Assembly (NCBI GenBank): GCA_903944085.1
Contig: CAJAQO010000073.1
Coordinates: forward strand, 1 to 35,336
Direction of reading: 5' to 3'
DNA from: an uncultured Verrucomicrobia subdivision 3 bacterium
GTDB lineage: Bacteria > Verrucomicrobiota > Verrucomicrobiia > Limisphaerales > UBA11358
DNA length: 35,336 nt
The notes beneath the pieces are model-generated. The model was not told the origin of the DNA, made no database searches, and saw nothing but the letters and a program-made list of their open reading frames with translations. Shown here one piece after another: positions 8,478-17,355 of the stretch (position 1 is its first letter; every line of letters begins with the position of its first letter). The translations under genes and the position numbers were made by a program.

Positions 8478-8981
8478 ATGGCGGGGAAACATATTTTTTG
8501 CGAGCAGCCGATGGCAACGGATGCGCCCGGTGTGCGTTCGGTGCAGGCGACGGTGGCCGAGGCGAAGCGGAAGAACCTGGCGCTCGTGACGCGTTTTTGC
8601 TGGCGATATAATCTGCCAGAGCGCGCTTTGTTTCCTCGGATTCACGCGAGGGATATCGGAGCCGTGCGGATGATTTACTGCACCTATTACACGGGGCTGG
8701 TAAAGCCGGTGCCGCCGGCGAGCGACCGCACGGTTGCTATGACGGACCTAGAATGGCAGTTGCGCAACTGGTCGAATTTTTGCTGGCTCTTGGGCGGCAG
8801 CTTGGTGGAGCAAGCAGTTCATGCTGTGGATTGTATACAAGATTTCGTGAAACATGCCCCTGACGGTGGCGCAGATGATGATGCCGGGGAAGATAACGTT
8901 TATTTAAACGATCATATGAACCGCCTCAAGCGGCGGGAGTTCTTAAAATTAGGTGGTGGTGTTTTCCCGGCACTTGACTGA
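8478..8981 (+). pseudogene. Gfo/Idh/MocA oxidoreductase fragment fused to a truncated Tat-signal start
   Basis: The ORF opens with GKHIFCEQPMATDAPGVRSV, which is the start of the second half of a Gfo/Idh/MocA Rossmann domain (the normal motif is GKHxFxEKP), so roughly the first 120 residues including the NAD-binding GxGxxG are missing. Similarity runs through LVTRFCWRYNLPERALFP and LVEQAVHAVDCI to about residue 128, where the central domain should continue for another 200 or so residues but does not. From ATG 8916 the same frame reads MNRLKRREFLKLGGG, a typical twin-arginine leader of another gene, which stops after 21 residues. This is best read as two decayed genes joined by deletion. The start abuts the transporter stop (2 bases). 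Confidence 0.75.
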
Positions 8982-9064
8982 CAATCCTCGTCAAACAGCA
9001 GCCGAGCACAAATAGATACTTATGCAACCGATGACCGACCGGAAACAGTGATCCTTAAAAAATC

Positions 9065-10135
9065 GTGAATTCCTTACCGCAAAGGATATCGCTCGTCGCT
9101 CAAACGGCGTCGGTGTTGCTGGGCGAAATGCAGAGCGGGCGATGGGGCGGGTGGCTGCCTGGCGAACACGCTTTGTGCGCGCAACTCCACGTGGGACGCA
9201 AAACTTTGCGGGCGGCTCTCGACCGCCTACAGCAGGAAGGAGTCGTTAAGTGCGAACGTGGACGGCGCCGAAGCATTGTCTCGCGCAAGCCAGCAGTCGC
9301 CGCACGCCAGAGCGAACGGGTGGTCATGTTAATGCCAACCGAACTGGAATCTCTCGATCCATTTTTGGTATACTTGATCGACCGCTTGCGCGCATACCTA
9401 GCCGAGGCGGGGTTCCAGTTGGAAACCCAGACCAGCCAAGCTCTTTTCAGAGCTAAGGGCGTCGTTGGGTTAGAAAACCTGACCAAAGCGCTGAACCCCG
9501 CCGGTTGGATATTGCTGCACTCGACCCCGCTTATCCAGCGTTGGTTTAGAACTAGCGAATTGCCATGCGTCGTCCTGGGCTCTTGCTATGAAGGCATCAG
9601 ACTCTCCTCTGTCGATATGGACCATGACGCAATGTGTCCGCACGCAGTCAACCAGTTGATTTCGCGAGGACACAAACGCCTGACGCTTATCACACCAAAG
9701 CCGGTTACCGCGGGCGACATCCGCACGGAAATCGCTTTTGTAGAAGCGGCGGCGCAGAAAAGAACCTCTGGGATTCACGGCGACGTTATGAGGCATGATG
9801 GGACAGTTGCCGCCGTTTGCGCGAGGGTGGATAACCTAATGTCACGCTCGCAGCCACCCACTGCTCTTCTGGTATCGCGGGGGGCTCACTTTCTCACAGT
9901 CATGACGCACTTGTTAAGCAGTGGGGCACGTATCCCCCACGATGTGGCTTTGATTGCATGCGAGGATGAGTGCTATCTGGAGGCCATAACCCCGACGGTG
10001 GCGCGCTACTCGAAGAATCCAAAGGCGTTTGTCGCCAACGCATCACGCCTTGTGATGAACATGATCCGGGGCACCGGGCGAATCGAGGAGTGCAAGATCA
10101 TGCCCCGTTTCATCCGTGGCCAGACGCTGGGCTAG
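9065..10135 (+). CDS. GntR-type HTH / LacI-type sensor transcriptional regulator
   Basis: This 356-residue protein starts with GTG. Residues 10-75 form a winged helix of the GntR type (LPGEHALCAQLHVGRKTL followed by RAALDRLQQEGVV and a basic wing). Residues 85-350 form a periplasmic-binding-protein-like sensor domain of the LacI/GalR type (VVMLMPTELESLDPFLVYLI; later LISRGHKRLTLITPK and DVALIACEDE). The combination is that of AraR-like sugar-responsive repressors and is common in Verrucomicrobiota beside carbohydrate genes. It lies 270 bases upstream of the Ig/LamG protein, and an imperfect palindrome in that gap is a candidate binding site. The ligand is unknown; a sugar or sugar derivative is expected. 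Confidence 0.85.
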   Translation: MNSLPQRISLVAQTASVLLGEMQSGRWGGWLPGEHALCAQLHVGRKTLRAALDRLQQEGVVKCERGRRRSIVSRKPAVAARQSERVVMLMPTELESLDPFLVYLIDRLRAYLAEAGFQLETQTSQALFRAKGVVGLENLTKALNPAGWILLHSTPLIQRWFRTSELPCVVLGSCYEGIRLSSVDMDHDAMCPHAVNQLISRGHKRLTLITPKPVTAGDIRTEIAFVEAAAQKRTSGIHGDVMRHDGTVAAVCARVDNLMSRSQPPTALLVSRGAHFLTVMTHLLSSGARIPHDVALIACEDECYLEAITPTVARYSKNPKAFVANASRLVMNMIRGTGRIEECKIMPRFIRGQTLG

Positions 10136-10268
10136 CGGCTCGTTATTTTCAGGCGCACGATGATAAGCCAAAACTTTTCACATGGTTCGCGCTGCCAAGC
10201 CGAGCCGCACCGCGAGTATAAAACCCCGGGTCGGGTTGTTTCTGGCGATTGCATAATTCTGTGCCACT

Positions 10269-10285
10269 TGTCCCCTTAGGAGACA
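10269..10285. promoter_or_regulatory. Imperfect palindrome, candidate operator
   Basis: TGTCCCCT-T-AGGAGACA is a 17-base dyad with one mismatched pair. It lies between the stop of the GntR/LacI-type regulator and the signal peptide start of the Ig/LamG protein (about 120 bases upstream of the latter). Its size suits a dimeric repressor. Whether this regulator binds it is inference. No clear -35/-10 pair was found nearby. Confidence 0.3.
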
Positions 10286-10405
10286 TATAAACGCAGGTTG
10301 ATAGCGTCGGTCGCAGCGTTTAGTCTATCCTGAAGTGAGCACAGTATTTTGCGCCCACAACAAATAGGAATCAAACAACCCACCAGCTGCACACAAAAAA
10401 CAAAT

Positions 10406-13400
10406 ATGAAGACAACCCTTTTCCAAAAACTACGCGCCGTCTGGATCTTGGCCGCGTTGGTTTTTTCCTTCCATGCCAGAGGGCAAGTGACCATCAGCGA
10501 CCTTGGTGCCGGAGTCACGCCAACGCCTGGTGCTTATGACATTTTTCAATTGAGCACCAATGGCGAGGCTGTGCAGCCGGACGGCCTCAATTACACCACC
10601 GATAACGGTCCTGCGAACGACCTTTGGGCTGGACAGACTTTCACCACCGGCAGCAATTGCGCCGGCTACACCCTCAACAGCATAGCCATTTACACAGCGG
10701 GACTTACCAATAGTGCTGGTTACGCCACGTCTCAACTCTATAACCTATACGTTTTCGTTTATAGCGGATTTATCTACAATGGAATCGGAAGCTTTCAGGC
10801 TACTGGTTCCTTTGTCGATGGCGATTGGGTCCGGTGGGACGGGCTGGCTTCCTCCGGCCTGACTCTTCTGCCCAATACGCAATATGCTTTTGTCTTTGGC
10901 CGTGATCCATCCGGTCAGGGATCTGTCGCTTTGGGTAACGCCAGTGTTAATCCGTATTCGGGCGGTGAATTGATTCTAATGTCTGCCTCGGGTGGAGCTC
11001 CAGTGACTGGCAGCAGCCATGGCTACGATGCGACATTTGATATCGGGCTGACGCCGATAGCGCAGGCTCCAACTATTACAGTGGATCCTTCATCCGAATC
11101 TCTCCAGGTTTATCCCGGCCATCAGGTTTTTTTCAATGTTGGTGTTTGCCCAAGCGCCGCACCCCTGGCTTACCAATGGATTTTGAATGGAACGACGGTG
11201 CTAACTGATGGCGGGCAAATCTCGGGATCCCAAACGGCAACATTGACCATTGCTGGAGTGGTGGCCACAAACGGCGGCTCATACAGTGTAATCGTCAGCA
11301 ATAGCTCCGGTTCTGTGCCAAGTGGTTCGGCGACCTTGACCGTCCTTTCACGTCCCGCCGCCGCTACCTACGCAGCTATGGTTTTGTCCAACAACCCGAT
11401 CGCATACTATCGGCTCAATGAAATCGCGGGTCCGATCGCCTATGAGTTTATCAACGGAGCCAATGGCACTTATCAGCAGGCTGCGCTCGTTGGTCAGCCG
11501 GGCTTGCCGAACCCGCCTTACCTCGGTTTTGAAACGACAAATCTCTCGGTCGGCTGTGACAACACGCAAGTGGGCTCGTGGACGGCAGCGCCATTCGGCT
11601 CTCTGGGCGTGAGCAACGTTACCTTTACTTGTTGGGTCAAGCCCATCGGAACACAAAATTATCGCAGCGGTCTTATTTTCGACCGCAGCGGCATCGGCGG
11701 CAGCGGTGCCGGCTTGGGAACTGTATTTAACCCACCATCATTGAACTATACGTGGAATAACAACAACAACCAGACCTATTATTTTGAGCCGTCCAACATG
11801 GCTATCCCGACCAATGTATGGTCGCTGTGCGCGGTGGCCATTTCGCCAACTAACGCCGTCCTTTATGTTTTAAATCAGAACGGATTTAACGCCGCAACGA
11901 ATTCCATTCCTCATACGCCGGATACGGTTTCCAACCAATGGGAGATCGGCAATGACGCCAATGCAGCTGACTCGAGCGGCACTTTTAATGGCGATATAGG
12001 TGAAGTCGCCATTTTTACCAATTCTCTGAGTTTTCAACAGATGCAGGCGCTTTTCCAGGCGGGATACTCCGCCAACATGGCGCCGCCAACCATCAGCGTG
12101 CAACCCGTCCCCGAATTGCTTTTGGCAGGAAGAATGGCGAAATTTTCAGTCACGAGCGCTAGTCTTGGAGCACAAACCTACCGATGGTTGTTTAATGGCA
12201 CTCCGTTGTCTGATGGTAGCAGCATCTCCGGATCTGCCACGTCAGCGTTGTATATCCAAAACGTTCAGTCCACGAATGTCGGCTCCTACAGTGTCATCGT
12301 TGCGAATCAGGGCGGCTCAACCACCAGTAGTAATGCAATGTTAAGTTTGGCGCCCAGTATCAGCACCGCCTACGAAGCCGCAATGACCAGTTTAAACCCG
12401 GTGGGTTACTGGCGCCTCAATGAGGCTTCCGGTGCGACATACGCATTTGATACTTGGGGCGGCTTCACGGGCACCTACGGCAGCGCCGCCGTCGAAGGTC
12501 AGGCCGGACCTGAAGCTCCAACTTTTCCTGGTTTTGAAGCCTCCAATGACTCGGTTCAGATATCAGCCGTGGCCAATTCCGAAGTGGCGGTTCCCCCGCT
12601 GCAACTCAACACAAATTGTGTGACCATTACCGCTTGGGTTTATCCAACCGCATCGGAGACAGGCAGCGCAGGGATCGTATATTGCCGCAGCCCCAGCAGC
12701 TCCGAGGCTGCCGGACTTACTTGCGGAACTAGTGGTGGCACGCACATCGGCTATACGTGGCACAATGACGTTAACACTTATCACTGGGTGCCTTCGCTAA
12801 CTGTGCCATTGTATATGTGGTCGTTTTGCGCGCTGGTCATCGAACCAACCCGGGCAACGATCTACGTTTACAATACACAATCGACTGCTCCTGGCGCAGT
12901 ATGCTGCGCGGTTAATTACTATACACACATTGTGCAAACCTTTAATTACACCACCTATATCGGAACCGATATTGGCACCGCTAATGGTGGTAGAGCTTAT
13001 AAGGGTGACATTGACGAAGTGGGGATTTTCAACAGAGCTCTCGCCTCCAGTGATATCGCCAATCTTTATACGACTGCCACAGGAACGCCCCTGGCTCCTT
13101 CCATTGTGCTCCAGCCGCAAGCAACGGGCGTTTATTCCGGGGGCACGGCCAAGCTCGCGGTGAACGCCCTCGGCGGGAGCGGCACTCCGGTCTATCAATG
13201 GCTGTTCAATGGCGTGAATGTTACCAATGGTTATGGAATCTCGGGTGCGAACACGGCGACCCTGACTATTACTAACGCAGGCGCAGTCAACGTTGGCAAC
13301 TATTCGGTCATCGTTGCGAATGGTTCCGGCAGTGTTACCAGCGCGCCCGCAATTCTCACGGTGGGGGCCGTTGCGAGCGCTTACGAAAGCGCCGTGTTGG

Positions 13401-14263
13401 CCTTGCGTCCGCTTGCCTATTATCGCCTGGATGAAACCAATGGCAGTATCATCGCGAGCGATTACGCCGGTGGTTTCGATGGAACTTACAATGCCGCTGC
13501 TGTCGCGGGGGCGGCGGGTTTGCCCAATCCGCCCTTCGAGGGTCTTCAGATGACCAACGCGGCAGTTCAACTAACAAAAAGTGTCGCGAATTCGTTTGTA
13601 AATGTGCCGTTCGGTCCGTTGGGTATCCCAAATGTAACCATCATGTGCTGGTGCTATCCAATGGGTGGCGCGCAGGTAAACAAGGCCACGTTGGTGTTTA
13701 GCCGTAGCGTTCCGCCGGGGGCGGGTGGCCTCCAGTATTATGGCACGACACAACTTGGTTACACCTGGAACCAAAACAACGCTAACACATATCACTTCGC
13801 TACTGGTCCGGTGGTTCACAGTAATACCTGGTCTATGTGCGCGATGGTGATCAGTCCTACCAATTGCGTGCTTTATGTTTTTGATGTCACTAATGGGTTG
13901 CAGAGTGCAACCAATGCAATCGCCCATTCAGCGGACGGGTTCGGTTATCCCGGCCTTTGGGAAATTGGCAACGATAGCTCTATCGCCAATGGGGGTGGAA
14001 CTTTCAATGGCATGATTTCACAAGTGGCGGTGTTTCCAACTTCACTTACAAGCAGCCAACTGCTTAACCTGTGCAGCGTGGCGGTCAGCTCAAAGCTAAC
14101 CATTCAAAAAAACGGCACCAATGTCTCGATGGTCTGGCCGTTGGGCACGCTGCAAGAAGCCCCCGTAATAACTGGACCATGGACGGGTGTAACCACAAAC
14201 TCACCCTACACCAATTCGCCGACGGGTAATACGAACCAATTCTATCGCGTAAGAGTTCCATAA
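10406..14263 (+). CDS. Large secreted protein with three Ig-like + LamG modules
   Basis: The ATG at 10406 opens a signal peptide (MKTTLFQKLRAVWILAALVF, cleavage probably after ARG near residue 27); a TTG 57 bases upstream is less likely. The 1285 residues then comprise an N-terminal beta domain (about 28-215), followed by three copies of an Ig-like domain plus a LamG/concanavalin-like domain: Ig about 220-312, 557-650 and 897-988, with LamG after each. Each Ig repeat carries YQW or YRW, then LFNG or ILNG, and ends near YSVIV; each LamG repeat begins with YYRLNE, YWRLNE or YYRLDE and holds a TYxW-like strand and an IGND or IGTD motif. The last 55 residues (WPLGTLQEAPVITGPW to QFYRVRVP) resemble the closing segment of many Verrucomicrobial surface proteins. 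A role in binding glycans at the cell surface is likely; no catalytic domain is visible. Composition is rich in Asn, Thr, Ser and Gly. Confidence 0.85.
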   Translation: MKTTLFQKLRAVWILAALVFSFHARGQVTISDLGAGVTPTPGAYDIFQLSTNGEAVQPDGLNYTTDNGPANDLWAGQTFTTGSNCAGYTLNSIAIYTAGLTNSAGYATSQLYNLYVFVYSGFIYNGIGSFQATGSFVDGDWVRWDGLASSGLTLLPNTQYAFVFGRDPSGQGSVALGNASVNPYSGGELILMSASGGAPVTGSSHGYDATFDIGLTPIAQAPTITVDPSSESLQVYPGHQVFFNVGVCPSAAPLAYQWILNGTTVLTDGGQISGSQTATLTIAGVVATNGGSYSVIVSNSSGSVPSGSATLTVLSRPAAATYAAMVLSNNPIAYYRLNEIAGPIAYEFINGANGTYQQAALVGQPGLPNPPYLGFETTNLSVGCDNTQVGSWTAAPFGSLGVSNVTFTCWVKPIGTQNYRSGLIFDRSGIGGSGAGLGTVFNPPSLNYTWNNNNNQTYYFEPSNMAIPTNVWSLCAVAISPTNAVLYVLNQNGFNAATNSIPHTPDTVSNQWEIGNDANAADSSGTFNGDIGEVAIFTNSLSFQQMQALFQAGYSANMAPPTISVQPVPELLLAGRMAKFSVTSASLGAQTYRWLFNGTPLSDGSSISGSATSALYIQNVQSTNVGSYSVIVANQGGSTTSSNAMLSLAPSISTAYEAAMTSLNPVGYWRLNEASGATYAFDTWGGFTGTYGSAAVEGQAGPEAPTFPGFEASNDSVQISAVANSEVAVPPLQLNTNCVTITAWVYPTASETGSAGIVYCRSPSSSEAAGLTCGTSGGTHIGYTWHNDVNTYHWVPSLTVPLYMWSFCALVIEPTRATIYVYNTQSTAPGAVCCAVNYYTHIVQTFNYTTYIGTDIGTANGGRAYKGDIDEVGIFNRALASSDIANLYTTATGTPLAPSIVLQPQATGVYSGGTAKLAVNALGGSGTPVYQWLFNGVNVTNGYGISGANTATLTITNAGAVNVGNYSVIVANGSGSVTSAPAILTVGAVASAYESAVLALRPLAYYRLDETNGSIIASDYAGGFDGTYNAAAVAGAAGLPNPPFEGLQMTNAAVQLTKSVANSFVNVPFGPLGIPNVTIMCWCYPMGGAQVNKATLVFSRSVPPGAGGLQYYGTTQLGYTWNQNNANTYHFATGPVVHSNTWSMCAMVISPTNCVLYVFDVTNGLQSATNAIAHSADGFGYPGLWEIGNDSSIANGGGTFNGMISQVAVFPTSLTSSQLLNLCSVAVSSKLTIQKNGTNVSMVWPLGTLQEAPVITGPWTGVTTNSPYTNSPTGNTNQFYRVRVP

Positions 14264-14287
14264 CCGACTAAGAACTCAATTAATAAT

Positions 14288-15460
14288 ATGACCGGACTTA
14301 TTTGTATACCTGAGGCGGATTATCTAAAGCGTGTCAAAAGCGCCGCGGCTCTCGCTGGTAAGCATGGGCTCGACGTGCTGGTCGTCAACTCAACTGAGGC
14401 GGATTATGCCAACGTCCGTTACTTCAGTGATTTCTGGCCGCTGTTTGAAACCGCTGGTGTTGCCATTGCCCCCTCAGGCAAGGCGGCACTGATGGTGGGT
14501 CCGGAAAGTGGAAAGTATGCCGCGGATCGCAGCAAGATCCCGAACATTTTTCAAATGATGGAATACCGTGAGTCGGCTGACCCCTCTTACCCCGAGTTCA
14601 AGGCGGCGAAATACACCGATGTGTTCCGTTCCATTGGCGTCAAGGGACGGAAACTTCGTATCGGCGTCGGTGGCTACCTTGTCAGCAACCCGATCCAATT
14701 GGAAGGGCTGCGTGAATGTTATCCGGATTGTGAGATTGTCCGCGCGGACGATATCATGATTGCCCTACGCAGCGTCAAGTCCGAGAACGAGATCGCCTGC
14801 ATCCGCGAAGGACTCCGCATAACGGAACTGGCCACGCAGGAGGTCATTCGTAATCTCAAGCCTGGGATGACGGAGTTGCAACTCGTGGGCATCGCGCAGA
14901 AGACCATTTATGAGAACGGGGCGGAGTATGAGGGATTGCCCATGTATGTCTTCAGTGAGAAGTCAACCCGTCATGCGATCTCGCGCTCGACCTATCGCAA
15001 GATCCGCAAGGGTGACATTGTCCAATTGAACCTTTCCGCAAAGGTCTGCGGCTACTCGCCGAGCATCGGCATGCCCGTCAGCATGGGCAAGCTCACAGGA
15101 CGGAAGCGCGAAGTGGTTGAGTTCGGTCTGGAAGCCCACCGCTGGACGCACGCCCAGCTGAGGTCGGGAGTGTTGGCATCGGATGTCGCCAAACGCTTCA
15201 TCGAGTTATTCAAACAGCGCGGCTTTTACGACAATTATCTTTACGGTCCCTGCCATGGAACTGGCTTAATCGAGGTTGAATCGCCCTGGATGGAAAGCAA
15301 TTCGGAGTATCTGCTGGCCGAGCGGATGACGTTTCAAGTTGACACCTTCGTTTCGACGGAGACGTTTGGCATCCGGTGGGAAACCAGCGTTGCGATCCGA
15401 AAGGCCGGGGCTGAATTGTTATCTCAGCCGGTCGGAAAAATTGTTGAGATTGATGTCTGA
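14288..15460 (+). CDS. M24 (Xaa-Pro peptidase/creatinase fold) protein lacking metal ligands
   Basis: This 390-residue cytosolic protein has the two-domain layout of Xaa-Pro aminopeptidase/creatinase: a creatinase N-domain (about 10-150) and a pita-bread domain (about 160-385). Active M24 peptidases use Asp, Asp, His, Glu and Glu to bind two metals. Here the first pair aligns to Asn248 in VQLNLSA and Ser259 in YSPSIG, the His is kept (His323 in GPCHGTGL), the fourth is Asp352 in FQVDTF and the last is Glu365 in RWETSVAI. Loss of the first two resembles creatinase, which uses the same fold without metal. A hydrolase acting on a small C-N bond, or a non-catalytic role, is therefore more likely than prolidase activity. 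The next gene overlaps its end, implying co-translation. Confidence 0.8.
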   Translation: MTGLICIPEADYLKRVKSAAALAGKHGLDVLVVNSTEADYANVRYFSDFWPLFETAGVAIAPSGKAALMVGPESGKYAADRSKIPNIFQMMEYRESADPSYPEFKAAKYTDVFRSIGVKGRKLRIGVGGYLVSNPIQLEGLRECYPDCEIVRADDIMIALRSVKSENEIACIREGLRITELATQEVIRNLKPGMTELQLVGIAQKTIYENGAEYEGLPMYVFSEKSTRHAISRSTYRKIRKGDIVQLNLSAKVCGYSPSIGMPVSMGKLTGRKREVVEFGLEAHRWTHAQLRSGVLASDVAKRFIELFKQRGFYDNYLYGPCHGTGLIEVESPWMESNSEYLLAERMTFQVDTFVSTETFGIRWETSVAIRKAGAELLSQPVGKIVEIDV

Positions 15461-16403
15461 CATAAATAAATTCGCCATGCCTAAAAAGAAAACGCAGCTT
15501 ATTCCGGAAATTAAGGACACCAAATTTGACGTGGTGTTCGGGTTCGACATGGAAACCGACGTCGGCTCCTTTACGCCTTATTACGAGGGCGTGAAACATG
15601 GCACGCCGGAAATATTGAATCTTCTTCAAAAGCACGACGTCCCCGCAACGTTTTACTGGACGGGACACGCCGCTGAGAACAACGCAGAGATGGTCCGGCG
15701 GGTTCGCGACGCCGGTCACGAGACGGGTTGCCACGGACTGTTCCACGAGACGCTGGGTGACCCGATCTTTCCACTGCCCAACAACTGGCCGATTCTTCCT
15801 TCTGAGGTGGAGGGCCGATTGCGCCAAGCCACCCGGCTTGTGCAGAAAGCGAGCGGCGTTCGCCCGGTCAGTTTTCGTTGCCCGCGCTTGTGGGGTAGCA
15901 CCAAAGTAATGAACGTGCTGGAGAGTCTGGGTTATGTGTCAGACGCCTCGTTCCCATTGTATTTCTACAAAACGCCTTTCACCCCATATCATCCTTCAGC
16001 CAAAGATTGGACCAAGCGTGGAAAGCTGCGCCTCGTGGAGATCCCCAACTTCTGCGACTTAACAATGGAGAGCAACGACCCTTACCAGCGCGATCGTGAT
16101 CAGTGGCCGGTCTTCAGGACCAAGTCCGCCGAGGCTGTCATGGAGAAAGCGGAGAGTTTTATCGCTTACGTCCAAGCCGGCAAGGCGCGCCCGGTGCTGT
16201 GCTTTTATCTTCACCCTTGGGAATTCCACCCCATGCCTCAAGGCGCGATGGACTTTGGTGAGAGTAGCGTGAAACCGTTGCCGTTCATCGTGAAAAATTG
16301 CGGGCCTAAAGCGGTCCGGCAACTCGACAGACTAACCGCCATGCTTAAGGAGCGCGGCGGCCGATTTGTCACTGCCGAGCAATTGGCTGCAGAGCATACG
16401 TGA
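15453..16403 (+). CDS. Polysaccharide-deacetylase-fold hydrolase, cytosolic
   Basis: This 316-residue protein has the NodB/polysaccharide deacetylase (CE4-like) fold. The base motif is FDMETDVGS (Asp32, Asp36), the metal motif is CHGLFHET (His94 and His98, an HxxxH pair), FRCPRLW carries Arg142, and LHPWE carries His254 near the end. There is no signal peptide, so it works in the cytoplasm, as do the PuuE-like allantoinases and the H. pylori PgdA group. The start at 15453 overlaps the previous stop by 8 bases; an ATG at 15477 (308 residues) is an alternative. Its 3' end overlaps the next gene by 4 bases (GTGA). A deacetylase or amidohydrolase of a small sugar or ureide-type compound is the best call. 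Confidence 0.82.
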   Translation: MSDINKFAMPKKKTQLIPEIKDTKFDVVFGFDMETDVGSFTPYYEGVKHGTPEILNLLQKHDVPATFYWTGHAAENNAEMVRRVRDAGHETGCHGLFHETLGDPIFPLPNNWPILPSEVEGRLRQATRLVQKASGVRPVSFRCPRLWGSTKVMNVLESLGYVSDASFPLYFYKTPFTPYHPSAKDWTKRGKLRLVEIPNFCDLTMESNDPYQRDRDQWPVFRTKSAEAVMEKAESFIAYVQAGKARPVLCFYLHPWEFHPMPQGAMDFGESSVKPLPFIVKNCGPKAVRQLDRLTAMLKERGGRFVTAEQLAAEHT

Positions 16404-17350
16404 GAGCACAGCAACTTTTGAAGGCATTCAGCCAGGCAGGTAAGCGGGCATTTCTGGTTGGTGACTTGAATGCCGGCGTGATCGTCGCCCTGGATCTGGA
16501 GGGCCGATGGTTTGGAATACTTAATGGCGAAATCCTCAACCGCGTCAACCCCGAGGCGATTGCTGGGCAGAGCACCGGCGATCGCTATCTCAATCCCGGC
16601 GGTGACGGCCTCTGGCCCGCGCCAGAGGGAACAAAATTGGGTTACCAATATGCGGCTGGGGCATGGCGGGTTCCGCCAGGGCTGCTGGCGGCCCGATTTC
16701 AATTGACACGTTCGGCCGGACGGAGTGTCACGATCCGAGCAGAGATTGATTTGGTGAACAACCAAGGTCTCGGAATTCCTGCACTCTTTGAGCGGCGAAT
16801 AACAGTGTCACCAGGACGGGCGGCAGTTACCGTGCGCGCACTAGAAAGCATTACCTATCTCGGTCGGGCGACCTGGGGGCGTGGCGATTGTCTGTTAGCG
16901 CCGTGGTCGCTGTGCCAATTTGATTGCCGGTCTGGCTGCGAGGTAGTTTTCCCGTGCCGACGCAAGGCTGTGGTTTGGGATCTTTACAATGACCGAAGCG
17001 ATGGCCAACGGACCTGGGTTGACGGTTTCTGTCACACGCGAACGGACGGGAAGTATCGTTATCAAATCGGCATCGGCGCGGAAGTGCCCTGGATCGAGTT
17101 TCGCGACCCGCAGCGCGGCTTGACTGTGCGGCGCACCTCGGATGCGCTGACGCTGGCGCAATCCCACATCGATATCCGCGATGCGGAACCCACTACTTCA
17201 CCTGGTGGGAAAGGCGTCCGCTACAGTGTTTACACTGACGCAGCGGGCTTCATGGAAATCGAGGCGGCGGGTGGTTGCCCGGTGATCCTCCGCCCGGATA
17301 GCGTGATGAGCATCGCGGTTAATACACGGTTTGCAGTAACTGAAAAGTAA
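16400..17350 (+). CDS. Uncharacterised beta-sandwich protein, possibly galactose-mutarotase-like
   Basis: GTG at 16400 overlaps the previous TGA. The 316 residues lack a signal peptide and are mainly beta-strand in character. Features include YLNPGGDGLWPAPEG near 70, a run of alternating hydrophobic strands and an FRDP turn near 235. The GGDxxWPAP-type segment recalls DUF4380/DUF6786-like mutarotase folds that bind sugars, but I am not certain. It sits between the deacetylase-fold gene and the RhaT symporter gene (5 bases gap), so it is almost certainly part of the same transcript and may process the imported sugar. Confidence 0.6.
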   Translation: MRAQQLLKAFSQAGKRAFLVGDLNAGVIVALDLEGRWFGILNGEILNRVNPEAIAGQSTGDRYLNPGGDGLWPAPEGTKLGYQYAAGAWRVPPGLLAARFQLTRSAGRSVTIRAEIDLVNNQGLGIPALFERRITVSPGRAAVTVRALESITYLGRATWGRGDCLLAPWSLCQFDCRSGCEVVFPCRRKAVVWDLYNDRSDGQRTWVDGFCHTRTDGKYRYQIGIGAEVPWIEFRDPQRGLTVRRTSDALTLAQSHIDIRDAEPTTSPGGKGVRYSVYTDAAGFMEIEAAGGCPVILRPDSVMSIAVNTRFAVTEK

Positions 17351-17355
17351 ACGAT

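Noticed and set aside
12797-13570. 257-residue open frame on the minus strand inside the Ig/LamG gene
   Set aside because: It lies wholly within a well-supported repeat protein on the + strand and shows no family motif; it follows from the base composition of the repeats.
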